This document shows, piece after piece, positions 8,407-16,667 of a stretch of 64,000 nt of DNA. Positions within the stretch are counted from its first letter, which is position 1; each line of letters opens with the position of its first letter. The notes below the pieces were generated by a model. It saw nothing but the letters and a program-made list of their open reading frames with translations, made no database searches and was not told where the DNA came from. The position numbers were made by a program, and so were the translations under genes. This stretch comes from Salinisphaera sp002433465 (GTDB lineage: Bacteria > Pseudomonadota > Gammaproteobacteria > Nevskiales > Salinisphaeraceae): positions 78,564 through 142,563 of the forward strand of contig NZ_APNL01000011.1 in NCBI RefSeq assembly GCF_040361435.1, in the 5' to 3' direction.

Positions 8407-8952
8407 TCAGTCTTTGGTGGCAGATGCCCTTTTTTCGAGCAATGGCTGCACGATATCGGACAATCGCGCATGACCCAGCGCACCGGCGATACGGGCAACG
8501 ACTTTGCCATCCCGATCGACGATGGCCGTGAACGGCAGCACCCCGGCCGGCGCATCGGCGGCGGTATAGCGATCCTGGATGCGGGCGCCTTCGGTGGCAT
8601 CCGCCAGCACCGGATAGTTGATGTCGTAGCGCTCGGCGAATTCGCCCGCGGCGTCCGCTGTATCGACGGCAATACCCAGAATCTGAAGGCCCCGATCGCC
8701 ATATTCGCGCTGGGCGTCGATAAGCATGGGCACTTCTTCGCGACAGGGTTTGCACCAGCTGGCCCAGAAGTTGAGCACCACCACCTGGCCGTCATAGTCG
8801 GCCATGGCATGCGGCTGTCCCTGCAGATCGGTGAGGCTGAAGTCGGCACGGTGCGGCGTGTCCTCGGCGCTGTACCCGTAGAGCAGCGCGGCCGCGGCTG
8901 CCACGGCGACCAGCACGACCACGCCCAGGATATTGGCGGTGCGACGAGTCAT
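8407..8952 (-). CDS. TlpA/ResA-like periplasmic thiol-disulfide protein
   Basis: 181 residues with one N-terminal membrane anchor (about 8-27) and a thioredoxin-fold AhpC/TSA-type domain. The redox motif WCKPC is at residues 66-70 in NFWASWCKPCREEVP, and the cis-proline region is GVLPFTAIVDRDG. It probably reduces periplasmic disulfides, such as apocytochrome c or other clients, with electrons from the DsbD encoded immediately upstream. The 4-nt overlap with dsbD (8949-8952) suggests translational coupling. The exact client is unknown. Confidence 0.85.
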   Translation of the reverse strand: MTRRTANILGVVVLVAVAAAAALLYGYSAEDTPHRADFSLTDLQGQPHAMADYDGQVVVLNFWASWCKPCREEVPMLIDAQREYGDRGLQILGIAVDTADAAGEFAERYDINYPVLADATEGARIQDRYTAADAPAGVLPFTAIVDRDGKVVARIAGALGHARLSDIVQPLLEKRASATKD

Positions 8953-10796
8953 GGCGAACGCTCCAGGCGGTTCAGACGATCGATGAAGCCGGCCGGGTCA
9001 ATGGTGCCGATCAGGCGCTGGTCGTCGGCTTCGCTGCCGTCGGGGCGATAGAACAGCACCGTGGGCGGGCCGAATACGTCCAGCTCGCGCATGAGCGCGC
9101 GGTCGGCGCCGTCGTAATCGGTGACGTCCACCTGCAGGGCCACAACATTCGAAAGCGCTTCGCGCACATCCGGCTCGGCGAACAGGCCATGCTCCATCTG
9201 TACGCACTCCACGCACCAGTCGGCATAGAAATCCACCACTGCGGCCCGGTCGTTTTCGCGGGCGTTGGCGAGCGCGGCCTGAAGCTGGTCGAGATCGGCC
9301 ACGCGGGTGAAGGGGGAGCTCGTATCGTCTTGCGTTGGGCTGCCGGCAGCGGCCGGGCCCGTAGTCAGCGGCGCGAGGGGGCGCACGGCGGTCGCGTTTT
9401 TCGCGCCGGCCAGTACGCCCACCGTGGCCGCCCCGGCATAAATGAACAGCAGGAAGACCACGCCGCGCAGAACGGCACGCCCGGCACGCGCGGCCGGGTC
9501 CAGCGTGGACAGATAGCTGCCATAGCCTAGGGCCAGCAGACCCCAGCCGGCCAGGCTGACCGGGTTGGGCAGAATACGGGTGAGCAGCCAGAGGGCAACG
9601 GCCAGCAGGATCACGCCGGACAGGATCTGGACTTCCTTCATCCAGGCGCCGACATGGGGCATGAGCCGGGCGCCGAACACGCCAATCGCGATCAGCGGTA
9701 CCCCCATGCCCAGGCCGAGCATGAACAGCGCGGCACCGCCCAGCAGCATGTCGCCGCTGCTGGAAATATAAAGCAGCGCACCCACCAGCGGCGGCGCCAG
9801 ACAGGGCCCGGCGATCAGGGCCGAGAAAAAGCCCATCAGCGACGCGCCGGCGATGCCACCACGGCGGGCGCCGATGGCGCTGGCACGCTGGCGGATCGGC
9901 GCCGGCATTTGCAGCTGGAACAGGCCGAAGGCTGCCAGGGCAAGCAGCACGAACACCACGGCGAAAGGAATGAGCACCGCCGGCATCTGCAGCGCGGCCT
10001 GGAGGTTGGCGCCAAAATAGCCGGCGATTACGCCGAATACGGTATAGGCCGCGGCCATGGCCAGTACATAGGCCAGCGACAGCGCGAACGCCCGGGCCGG
10101 CGTCGCCTGGGCGCCGACGATCAACCCCGACAGAATCGGGATCATCGGCAGAATGCAGGGCGTGAACGCCAGCAGCAGGCCGAACAGGAAGAACAGCCCC
10201 AGCGTAGGCAGCGTGCCGGCACGGGCGAGCCGGCCGGCCAGATCGTCCTGCTGGGTGAGAAAGCCGCTATTGCTTGCGGCCGTTCCCGTGTCGTTTGTAT
10301 CTGCCGCGTCGCCGACAGGCGCCGTGCCAATCGTCAGCGTTTTCGTCTGCGGCGGATAGCACAGGCCGGCGTCCGCGCAGCCCTGATAGGTCACGCGAAT
10401 ACGCGCGTCGTCGGCAAGCGTCGTATCGCGGGCCACCGGCAACACCACTCGTATACGGTCGCGATACGTTTCGACCGGGCCGAAGAACTCGTCGGTATGT
10501 TTCTCGCCGTCCGGAACCTGGGCCTCGCCCAGGGTCGACGGACCGGCGTCGACCAGTTCGAAATCGAAGGCGTGGCGATACAGGTAATAGGCGTCGGCAA
10601 TCTGCCAGGTCACGGCCACATCGCCCTCGGCGGTGCGCGTCGCCGTGGGGGCAAAGGCTTCGTCTACCGGCAGAAAGTCGCTCGCGGCGGAGGCGCTCAC
10701 GCTGGCGAGGCTGGCCAGGGCGAGCAGGCAGAGCGCCAGCGCCTGCCAAAGCCATCGCCGATGCGCTGGCCGGGCTGTATCCAACGCGGCGTTCAC
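8949..10796 (-). CDS. dsbD: Thiol:disulfide interchange protein DsbD
   Basis: 615 residues with the three-part DsbD architecture. A signal peptide (about 12-38) precedes the periplasmic alpha domain, which has a Cys pair in GCADAGLCYPP. The central membrane domain has about eight helices with the transmembrane redox cysteines in FTPCILPMIP and AGPCLAPP. The C-terminal thioredoxin-like gamma domain has WCVEC at 527-531. It moves electrons from cytoplasmic thioredoxin to periplasmic disulfide reductases. It overlaps cutA upstream and the TlpA-like gene downstream by 4 nt each. Confidence 0.94.
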   Translation of the reverse strand: MNAALDTARPAHRRWLWQALALCLLALASLASVSASAASDFLPVDEAFAPTATRTAEGDVAVTWQIADAYYLYRHAFDFELVDAGPSTLGEAQVPDGEKHTDEFFGPVETYRDRIRVVLPVARDTTLADDARIRVTYQGCADAGLCYPPQTKTLTIGTAPVGDAADTNDTGTAASNSGFLTQQDDLAGRLARAGTLPTLGLFFLFGLLLAFTPCILPMIPILSGLIVGAQATPARAFALSLAYVLAMAAAYTVFGVIAGYFGANLQAALQMPAVLIPFAVVFVLLALAAFGLFQLQMPAPIRQRASAIGARRGGIAGASLMGFFSALIAGPCLAPPLVGALLYISSSGDMLLGGAALFMLGLGMGVPLIAIGVFGARLMPHVGAWMKEVQILSGVILLAVALWLLTRILPNPVSLAGWGLLALGYGSYLSTLDPAARAGRAVLRGVVFLLFIYAGAATVGVLAGAKNATAVRPLAPLTTGPAAAGSPTQDDTSSPFTRVADLDQLQAALANARENDRAAVVDFYADWCVECVQMEHGLFAEPDVREALSNVVALQVDVTDYDGADRALMRELDVFGPPTVLFYRPDGSEADDQRLIGTIDPAGFIDRLNRLERSP

Positions 10797-11143
10797 TGGG
10801 GGCGGGTCTGCTCGTCGAGCCAGTCGAGATAGGCCGCCGAGCCCTCGACCAGGGGTACGGCGACCAGCTCGGGCACATCGTCCGGGTGCAGGGCGGCCAC
10901 GCGCGCCTGGATTGCCGGCAACTGTTCGGCGCGGGTCTTTATGAGCAACAGCAGTTCGCTATCGATTTCGATCTGGCCCTGCCAGCGATAGACCGATTCC
11001 AGCCCCGGCACGATATTCACGCAGGCAGCTTCGAAGTGTTCGACCACGGCGCTGGCAATACGGCGGGCGGTGTCGATATCCGGGCAGGTCACATAGACCA
11101 TACGGGCGTCGGCGGAATGTCGCGTTTCGTTCATGGCCCGCAT
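10793..11143 (-). CDS. cutA: CutA1-type divalent-cation tolerance protein
   Basis: 116 residues, a typical length for the trimeric CutA1 family. Family signatures are MVYVTCPDIDTARRIA, AACVNIVPGLESVYRWQG and LLLIKTRAEQLP. E. coli cutA likewise lies next to dsbD (dipZ). Its molecular role is still debated (copper tolerance, signalling). The start could be 11143 or the ATG nine bases later at 11134; neither has a strong ribosome site. Confidence 0.92.
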   Translation of the reverse strand: MRAMNETRHSADARMVYVTCPDIDTARRIASAVVEHFEAACVNIVPGLESVYRWQGQIEIDSELLLLIKTRAEQLPAIQARVAALHPDDVPELVAVPLVEGSAAYLDWLDEQTRPQ

Positions 11144-11291
11144 TCTAGAAGTTTGCGAGGCGTTGCGCGATCACACGGCGGTCTTGTCCACGGCGAACCC
11201 GGCCCCAGAATAAAAACCTAAGTGAAAGTTATTTAGTGGCCGCGAATGGCACTGTTATAGTCGCGCCACAACAACGAACGGAGTATTCGAC

Positions 11292-11927
11292 ATGAGTTTG
11301 CGACTGGGCGATACCGCACCCGATTTCAATGCCGACACGACCGAAGGCAAGATCAACTTCCACGAATGGCTGGGCGACAGCTGGGGCATGCTCATGTCGC
11401 ATCCCGCCGACTTCACCCCGGTCTGCACCACCGAGCTGGGCGCCGTGGGCGGCCTGACGGAACGCTTTGCCAAGCGCAACGTGAAAGCGATCGTGGTATC
11501 CGTGGACTCGGTCGAGGACCACAAGGCCTGGTCCAACGATATCCAGGAAACCCAGGGTAATGCGGTCAACTTCCCGATCATCGGCGATACCGACCGCAAG
11601 GTGGCTCAGCTCTACGACATGATTCACCCCGGCGAAGGTGATACGTCGACGGTGCGTTCGGTGTTCATTATCGACCCGAACAAGAAGATCCGCATGACGC
11701 TCACCTACCCGAAGAGCGCCGGCCGTAACTTCGACGAAATCCTGCGCGTGATCGATTCGCTGCAGCTCACCGACAACTACAAGGTCACCACGCCGGCGAA
11801 CTGGCAGGACGGCGACGACGTGATCGTCTCGCCCGCGCTGTCCAACGAGGAAGCCGAGAAGCTCTTCCCGGCCGGTTGGAACGAGCTCAAGCCCTACCTG
11901 CGCATGACCAAGCAGCCGAACAAGTAA
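11292..11927 (+). CDS. 1-Cys peroxiredoxin, Prx6 subfamily
   Basis: 211 residues. The peroxidatic motif is SHPADFTPVCTTELG with C45; there is no other cysteine, so it is a one-cysteine enzyme needing an external thiol reductant. The longer C-terminal Prx6-type extension is present. It reduces H2O2 and organic hydroperoxides in the cytosol. GGAG lies 8 bases before the ATG. It is divergent from cutA, and the 148-bp gap between them contains TATAGT at 11256-11261, which could be a -10 element. Confidence 0.93.
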   Translation: MSLRLGDTAPDFNADTTEGKINFHEWLGDSWGMLMSHPADFTPVCTTELGAVGGLTERFAKRNVKAIVVSVDSVEDHKAWSNDIQETQGNAVNFPIIGDTDRKVAQLYDMIHPGEGDTSTVRSVFIIDPNKKIRMTLTYPKSAGRNFDEILRVIDSLQLTDNYKVTTPANWQDGDDVIVSPALSNEEAEKLFPAGWNELKPYLRMTKQPNK

Positions 11928-11950
11928 CCCCCTTTTTCGGCAGGCAAACG

Positions 11951-11983
11951 AAGGCGCGGTCTTTTCAGGCCGCGCCTTTTTTT
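11951..11983 (+). terminator. Rho-independent terminator after the peroxiredoxin gene
   Basis: AAGGCGCGG pairs with CCGCGCCTT around a short loop and is followed by a run of seven T. It begins about 25 bp after the stop codon. Confidence 0.85.
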
Positions 11984-12133
11984 GTGTGTACTGCACGGGT
12001 CGCGGCATACTAGCCGGCTCGATCACGGGCAGGGCCAGAGCATGGCCCGCCGGGCCGCGAGCCCGGGCGGTGCGCAGGCCACGCCCGAGATGAACAAACA
12101 CACGACTTTTCAGACCCACCACGAGAACACATC

Positions 12134-13831
12134 ATGGCCGAGGACACGCCGAAACAGCGCCGCAGTCACGTCGTCACCCAGGGCACCTCGCGTGCACCCA
12201 ACCGCGCCATGCTGCGCGCGATGGGCTATACCGACGAGGACTTCAACAAGCCCATCGTAGGCATCGCCAACGGCTACTCGACCATCACGCCCTGCAATAT
12301 GGGCCTGAACGATCTCGCCAAGCGGGCCGAAGGCGCGCTCGAAAACGGCGGCGCCAAGTCGCAGATGTTCGGCACCGTGACCGTGTCCGACGGCATCTCC
12401 ATGGGCACGCCGGGCATGAAGTATTCGCTGGTCTCCCGCGAAGTGATCGCCGACGTCATCGAAACCGCTGTGCAGGGCGAATCCATGGACGGCGTCATGG
12501 CCCTCGGCGGCTGCGACAAGAACATGCCGGGTGCCATGATCGGCATCGCCCGCATGAACGTGCCCGCCATCTTTGTCTATGGCGGCACCATCAAGCCCGG
12601 CCATGCCTTCGGCGAAGACCTCACCGTGGTCTCCGTTTTCGAAGCCGTCGGCCAGCGCGTCGCCGGCAAGATCGACGACGAACGCGTCAAGACGGTTGAA
12701 TGCAACGCCTGCCCGGGCGCCGGTTCCTGTGGCGGCATGTTCACCGCCAACACCATGTCCAGCGCCTTCGAGGCCATGGGCATGAGCCTGCCGTATTCCT
12801 CCACGATGGCGGCGGAAGACGAAGAAAAGGCCGAAAGCGCTGCCCGCTCGGCGGAAGTGCTCATTCAGGCCATCGAGAAGGACATCAAGCCGCGTGACCT
12901 GCTCACGTTCGAGGCCTTCGAGAACGCCATCACCCTGATCATGGCCGTGGGCGGCTCCACCAACGCCGTGCTGCATCTGCTGGCCATCGCCCAGGCCGCG
13001 GACGTGAACCTCACCATCGACGACTTCGAGCGCATCCGTGCCAAGGTGCCGGTGTTCTGCGACCTCAAGCCCTCCGGGCGTTTCGTGGTCACCCAGCTAC
13101 ACGCCGCCGGCGGCATCCCGCAGGTGCTCAAGATGCTGCTCAACGCCGGCCTGCTGCACGGCGATTGCCTGACGATCACCGGCGAAACGCTGGCCGAACC
13201 CCTGGCCGACGTGCCGGACGAACCGCCGAAGAGCCAGAAAGTCATCCTGCCGATGGAAGAGGCACTGTATAAGTCCGGCCATCTGGCCATCCTGAAAGGC
13301 AATCTGGCCGAAGAGGGCGGTGTCGCCAAGATCACAGGCCTCAAGAACCCGGCCATCACCGGCCCCGCCCGCGTGTTCGACTCCGAAGAAGAAGCCATGC
13401 AGGCGATCGTCGACGAAAAGATCGTCTCCGGCGATGTCGTCGTCATCCGCTACGAAGGCCCCAAAGGCGGCCCGGGCATGCGCGAAATGCTCTCGCCGAC
13501 CTCGGCGATTGTCGGCCGTGGACTCGGCGAAGAAGTCGGCCTGATCACCGACGGGCGTTTCTCCGGCGGCACCTACGGCATGGTCGTCGGCCACGTCGCC
13601 CCGGAAGCCGCCGTCGGCGGCAATATCGCCCTGGTGCAGGAAGGCGACACCATCACCATCGACGCCCACGAACGCAAACTGCACCTGCACGTCAGCGACG
13701 AAGAACTCGCCGACCGCCGCAACGCTTGGCAGCCCAAGCCGCCGAATGCGACTCGGGGTGTGTTGGCCAAGTATGCGCGGTTGGTTGGGACGGCTTCGAA
13801 GGGGGCGGTTACGGATCAGGGCGACGATTGA
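12134..13831 (+). CDS. ilvD: Dihydroxy-acid dehydratase
   Basis: 565 residues. It dehydrates 2,3-dihydroxy-isovalerate and -methylvalerate in valine and isoleucine synthesis, using an Fe-S cluster. The three conserved cluster cysteines are visible: C54 in TPCNMG, C127 in GGCDKNMPG and C199 in CPGAGSCGGMFTANTM. The C-terminal motif DGRFSGGTYGMVVGHVAPEA is intact. Its length is that of the shorter IlvD type. It stands alone with its own terminator, and directly downstream the base composition drops where the cassette array begins. Confidence 0.95.
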   Translation: MAEDTPKQRRSHVVTQGTSRAPNRAMLRAMGYTDEDFNKPIVGIANGYSTITPCNMGLNDLAKRAEGALENGGAKSQMFGTVTVSDGISMGTPGMKYSLVSREVIADVIETAVQGESMDGVMALGGCDKNMPGAMIGIARMNVPAIFVYGGTIKPGHAFGEDLTVVSVFEAVGQRVAGKIDDERVKTVECNACPGAGSCGGMFTANTMSSAFEAMGMSLPYSSTMAAEDEEKAESAARSAEVLIQAIEKDIKPRDLLTFEAFENAITLIMAVGGSTNAVLHLLAIAQAADVNLTIDDFERIRAKVPVFCDLKPSGRFVVTQLHAAGGIPQVLKMLLNAGLLHGDCLTITGETLAEPLADVPDEPPKSQKVILPMEEALYKSGHLAILKGNLAEEGGVAKITGLKNPAITGPARVFDSEEEAMQAIVDEKIVSGDVVVIRYEGPKGGPGMREMLSPTSAIVGRGLGEEVGLITDGRFSGGTYGMVVGHVAPEAAVGGNIALVQEGDTITIDAHERKLHLHVSDEELADRRNAWQPKPPNATRGVLAKYARLVGTASKGAVTDQGDD

Positions 13832-13856
13832 CTGGCACTGGTTGATTAACCGTCTA

Positions 13857-13885
13857 TTGAAAGCCCGCTTCGTGCGGGCTTTTTT
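13857..13885 (+). terminator. Rho-independent terminator after ilvD
   Basis: AAGCCCGC pairs with GCGGGCTT around a TTCG-type loop, followed by TTTTT. It marks the edge of the core region before the AT-richer accessory segment. Confidence 0.85.
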
Positions 13886-14155
13886 ATGTTCATCGATTCT
13901 GAGATGCTTTAAGCGAACAGCGGGGAACGCCGGTCGTACGCGTTAAAACCTAATCGAAAAATCGGTATTCCGCTTTTCGATAACTACAAGCTGTAAGTGT
14001 TTGAACAATAGATAGCCACGTATTGCTATGCGAAAACAGGTGTAATCGCTATACCTAGCTTCGTCCGTATACTTGGCGTTAAACAACACTCGGGTTAAGG
14101 GGCTATATCGACGAATTTAGGGTAGAAAAAGCCGAAAAAGCATGATATTTACGAA
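13886..14155. other. AT-rich gap at the left end of the cassette array
   Basis: No convincing gene is seen. GTTAAAC at 14078-14084 fits the R' core consensus GTTRRRY and could be a remnant attI or the 3' half of a degenerate attC. No integron integrase is present here or elsewhere in the window. Confidence 0.35.
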
Positions 14156-14281
14156 GTGACAGCGAGCTGGCGCATAACGAAGTTCATGCGACATCACGCA
14201 GCCACTTCGGTCCGCGGACTTTCGCGCCTTTATCTGCTTATTTCGACGCTAGCTATGCGGGAGTCGTTCAGTGTCGTCTAA
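14156..14281 (+). CDS. Possible 41-residue ORF of the first (incomplete) cassette
   Basis: A short frame from GTG at 14156 (or ATG at 14186) ends with a TAA that lies inside the R'' box of the first attC, a position common for cassette genes. It has no clear ribosome site and no recognised domain. It may be a decayed cassette or a non-coding cassette. Confidence 0.2.
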   Translation: MTASWRITKFMRHHAATSVRGLSRLYLLISTLAMRESFSVV

Positions 14282-14399
14282 CAGCCCGTTGAAGCGGACG
14301 TTACTTACTTCACGGATTTTTTTATGTGCGGCAATACTCAGGTAGCACGTGCCATCTGCGGGTCTGTGCCTGACGCCGCTTAACTGGGTGGCGTTGGGT
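14276..14399 (+). other. attC site 1
   Basis: R'' is GTCTAAC (14276-14282) and R' is GTTGGGT (14393-14399). The arms GTTGAAGCGG and CCGCTTAAC pair with one extrahelical G in the L'' arm, the hallmark of attC folding. It is 124 bp long and different in sequence from the other sites. Confidence 0.8.
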
Positions 14400-14408
14400 A
14401 CTATTCGT

Positions 14409-14783
14409 ATGAAGCTAGTAGTCCTCATGTTATCGACCGCGTTAATTAGCGGATGTGGGGCGCGCAACGATCTATGGCAGCCACATTCAATAACTCCGGC
14501 ATCGGTAACGGCTAAGCCGCTTGATGATGTGACGTCATTTCCAGCGCGCTTCTTGCCTGCAGTGCTGACTGCTCGGGAGTACTTGGCGAAGAATGGTAAC
14601 GACCCGGCTGACTTCTACGTTGGCGAAATTTCTGAAGATTCAGGAGAGGTTGAGTTGCCGTTGTGGCACGTTACTGCGTTTGAACCGGAGCAGGCAGCAG
14701 TGGGGAACCCCGGCGGAAAGAGTAGAACGCTTCGGTACGATCCGGAGTCAAGAAAGATAACCAGTGAGTTGTACTGGCAGTGA
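14409..14783 (+). CDS. Cassette 1: small lipoprotein of unknown function
   Basis: 124 residues. The N terminus MKLVVLMLSTALISGC is a lipoprotein signal with the lipobox cysteine at C16, so the protein should be anchored in the inner or outer membrane. The mature part has a region resembling short hypothetical proteins (LPLWHVTAFEPE and RTLRYDPESRKI) and no domain I can name. The ATG is 10 bp after the attC R' box, which is typical of cassette genes. An upstream in-frame ATG at 14349 lies inside the attC and is less likely. Confidence 0.75.
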   Translation: MKLVVLMLSTALISGCGARNDLWQPHSITPASVTAKPLDDVTSFPARFLPAVLTAREYLAKNGNDPADFYVGEISEDSGEVELPLWHVTAFEPEQAAVGNPGGKSRTLRYDPESRKITSELYWQ

Positions 14784-14793
14784 AGCTCGTGTC

Positions 14794-14868
14794 ACCCAAC
14801 AGGTCGCTGCAGTTGACCGCCCAAAGCGCTGCCGCGCTTCGGCCGGCAACTGAGCTTGGGCGTTGGGC
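14794..14868 (+). other. attC site 2
   Basis: R'' ACCCAAC (14794-14800), R' GTTGGGC (14862-14868), 75 bp. The arms GCTGCAGTTG and CAACTGAGC pair with one extra G. R'' is the exact complement of GTTGGGT, which opens cassette 1. Confidence 0.9.
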
Positions 14869-14893
14869 ACAATGAGAACCTTCCTTCAAGGGC

Positions 14894-15280
14894 TTGCTTT
14901 GGGGCGTGTGTGTTTCAGCCGCGATATTGGTGGCAGCTTTATCAGCAATATATTTGTCCGACCCTAAGTCGGCAGAGTCCATGGCCAGACTGGCCGCTAT
15001 CTCTGTGGCCTTGATCGGCGGCTATGTCTACAGAGTAAAAAACGGGCCTCTTATATACGCTGACGATGGCGTCGAAATTGCAGTTAAGTGTTTGGCATTT
15101 TTCGTATTGGGCTGTGGCGCCATCCTCGGTCCGTTCAAAACACTAATTATCGGTAACGTTTTCGGCGGTTTTTCTTTCTTCGTTGCATTGGCCGTAGTAG
15201 CTATCTCAGTACCTTTGTCGGGCATGTCGGTACTTGGCGCGATGCTCGTCGGTAGCCTTTTTCGCCACGTACAGTCGTAA
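14894..15280 (+). CDS. Cassette 2: small multi-spanning membrane protein
   Basis: 128 residues from a TTG start, with three or four hydrophobic segments (about 4-22, 33-47, 65-82 and 90-120) and no domain I recognise. The start is uncertain. An ATG at 14872, 4 bp after the attC, encodes MRTFLQG in another frame, and removing the single C at 14893 would join it to LLWGVCVSAA to make a better N-terminal membrane segment. So the gene may carry a one-base frameshift, or simply use the TTG. Confidence 0.6.
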   Translation: MLWGVCVSAAILVAALSAIYLSDPKSAESMARLAAISVALIGGYVYRVKNGPLIYADDGVEIAVKCLAFFVLGCGAILGPFKTLIIGNVFGGFSFFVALAVVAISVPLSGMSVLGAMLVGSLFRHVQS

Positions 15281-15284
15281 TGGT

Positions 15285-15387
15285 GCCCAACAAAACGCTG
15301 CAGTTGACCGCCCAAAACGCTGCCGCGCTTCGGGTTCCCTCCGCAGCCTACGGCTGCTCCGGCGGCAACTGAGCTTCGGCGTTATGC
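15285..15387 (+). other. attC site 3
   Basis: R'' GCCCAAC (15285-15291), R' GTTATGC (15381-15387), 103 bp. It has the same GCTGCAGTTG and CAACTGAGC arms with the extra G, and an inner loop containing its own GCAGCC/GGCTGC hairpin. R'' complements the GTTGGGC that opens cassette 2. Confidence 0.92.
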
Positions 15388-15401
15388 CTTACGGGGTGCA
15401 T

Positions 15402-15947
15402 ATGGAAACACCTGAAAAGAACATGGTTAATGCTGGTATCATTTTTATGTTCACCGCATGGCTACAGGGCCAAATGTCGGATCTGATTATATTTAAGAAC
15501 AATCCAAATTTGATTTCTGACTTCGTGAAGAACCCGGCGCGAGTCCCTCCAGAGTTCCATAGCATCAGGGTTTCTTATTGGGAAAAGCAGTTCGGTCCAG
15601 TAAAGAATGAATTCAAGGAATCGTTCTCGGATATTCTTACGGATGACGAGAAAAAGGACGTTGAGGAGCTTTACCACCTCAGAAACATGATTGCACATGC
15701 TCATGTTTCCGTCGGCAGGGACTATATGCTTTATCGTCCTTTCGGTGGAGAGCGAAGGGAGCAAAAACTAATTGATGATCTTCAACTACAGCCTATCGAC
15801 GATCAGTCAGATCCCATGGTATTGAAAATTGAGTTGTGGCGAGAAGACAGATTCAAACATGCTAACGATCTTATCGAGCGTCTTGAACAAGTCACATTAA
15901 AGAAAGTAGCGGACAGCATCGGTGTGCCACACAGTAGAATCAGATAG
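15402..15947 (+). CDS. Cassette 3: protein with a HEPN-type RNxxxH motif
   Basis: 181 residues from the ATG at 15402; an in-frame ATG at 15384 lies within the attC R' box. The centre reads YHLRNMIAHAH, with R94-N95 and H99 forming the RNxxxH signature of HEPN-fold ribonucleases and toxins, in a helix-rich context (DDEKKDVEELYHLRN). A HEPN-like domain is therefore plausible, but the motif alone is short and the rest of the protein is not recognised. HEPN proteins are common effectors in toxin-antitoxin and antiviral systems. No obvious antitoxin partner lies in the same cassette. Confidence 0.7.
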   Translation: METPEKNMVNAGIIFMFTAWLQGQMSDLIIFKNNPNLISDFVKNPARVPPEFHSIRVSYWEKQFGPVKNEFKESFSDILTDDEKKDVEELYHLRNMIAHAHVSVGRDYMLYRPFGGERREQKLIDDLQLQPIDDQSDPMVLKIELWREDRFKHANDLIERLEQVTLKKVADSIGVPHSRIR

Positions 15948-15952
15948 CGGGC

Positions 15953-16034
15953 ATAACAAGGCCAGGCACAGCGACGTCTTTTTCGTTGCGGCTTCGCCTC
16001 CACTACAAAGCCGCGCGTGCTGGCGGTGTTAGGC
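15953..16034 (+). other. attC site 4
   Basis: R'' GCATAAC (15953-15959), R' GTTAGGC (16028-16034), 82 bp. The arms GCCAGGCAC and GTGCTGGC pair with one extra G. R'' complements the GTTATGC opening cassette 3. Its sequence differs from sites 2, 3, 5 and 6, so cassette 3 probably came from another lineage. Confidence 0.88.
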
Positions 16035-16049
16035 AAAGGGATCGTTGAC

Positions 16050-16550
16050 ATGTGTTTACACGTATTTCTTGGGAATAAAGAGGTTAAATTCGAACGCCAG
16101 ATTGAGCCTCATAACGAACCTAGTGCCTTCGAGTCTGGATTTGATTCGGCGGCACGCCTAGGCGAAGAGTCGTCGTGTCCATTCCCGCCATATTCAACCG
16201 CCGAAAAAGACTGGCTAAGAGGCAGGAAACTATTTCAGCTCCGGAAACAACGGTACCGGTGGTTCGTCTGGGATAAAGACGGTTTGCCCGGCGAAAGCAC
16301 GAACAAATCCTTCACGCATTTGTGTTTAGTTGTAGATACGGCTGGTCTGTATCGACATATGCCATGTCAATTTACGTGGATGGGGCTGGAAGGAGGTATC
16401 TGGACGCCTTACAGCGGCCATCAAAAGACTGAAGTCATAGAATGGACCTATGTCGAAAAACCGAATCCGATGCATGGCTTGGCAAGAAAGCAACGCAACG
16501 CCTGGTTCGATGGCTCGTTAATCGACGCAGAATTTCTTAATTATGCCTAA
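16050..16550 (+). CDS. Cassette 4: unknown cytosolic protein
   Basis: 166 residues starting MCLHVFLGNKEV, rich in Trp, Tyr and charged residues (YRWFVWDKDG, FTWMGLEGGIWTPYSGH). No signal peptide, membrane segment or named domain is seen. The stop codon TAA is part of the R'' box of the next attC, which fits a cassette gene. The ATG at 16050 lies 16 bp after the R' box; an upstream in-frame codon lies inside the attC. Confidence 0.7.
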   Translation: MCLHVFLGNKEVKFERQIEPHNEPSAFESGFDSAARLGEESSCPFPPYSTAEKDWLRGRKLFQLRKQRYRWFVWDKDGLPGESTNKSFTHLCLVVDTAGLYRHMPCQFTWMGLEGGIWTPYSGHQKTEVIEWTYVEKPNPMHGLARKQRNAWFDGSLIDAEFLNYA

Positions 16551-16647
16551 CAGAGCGCTGCAGCTGACCGCCCAAAGCGCTGCCGCGCTTCAGGTTCCCT
16601 CCGCAGGCTTCGCCTGCTCCGGCGGCAACTGAGCTTCGGCGTTGGGT
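16545..16647 (+). other. attC site 5
   Basis: R'' GCCTAAC (16545-16551), R' GTTGGGT (16641-16647), 103 bp. The arms are GCTGCAGCTG and CAACTGAGC with the extra G. R'' complements the GTTAGGC opening cassette 4. It is nearly the same as site 3. Confidence 0.92.
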
Positions 16648-16667
16648 AGAAAAGACAAGGGGGTCAG

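Noticed and set aside
14172..14178. GCATAAC as an R'' box before attC 1
   Set aside because: No paired arm or R' partner is found before 14276, where a full attC starts.
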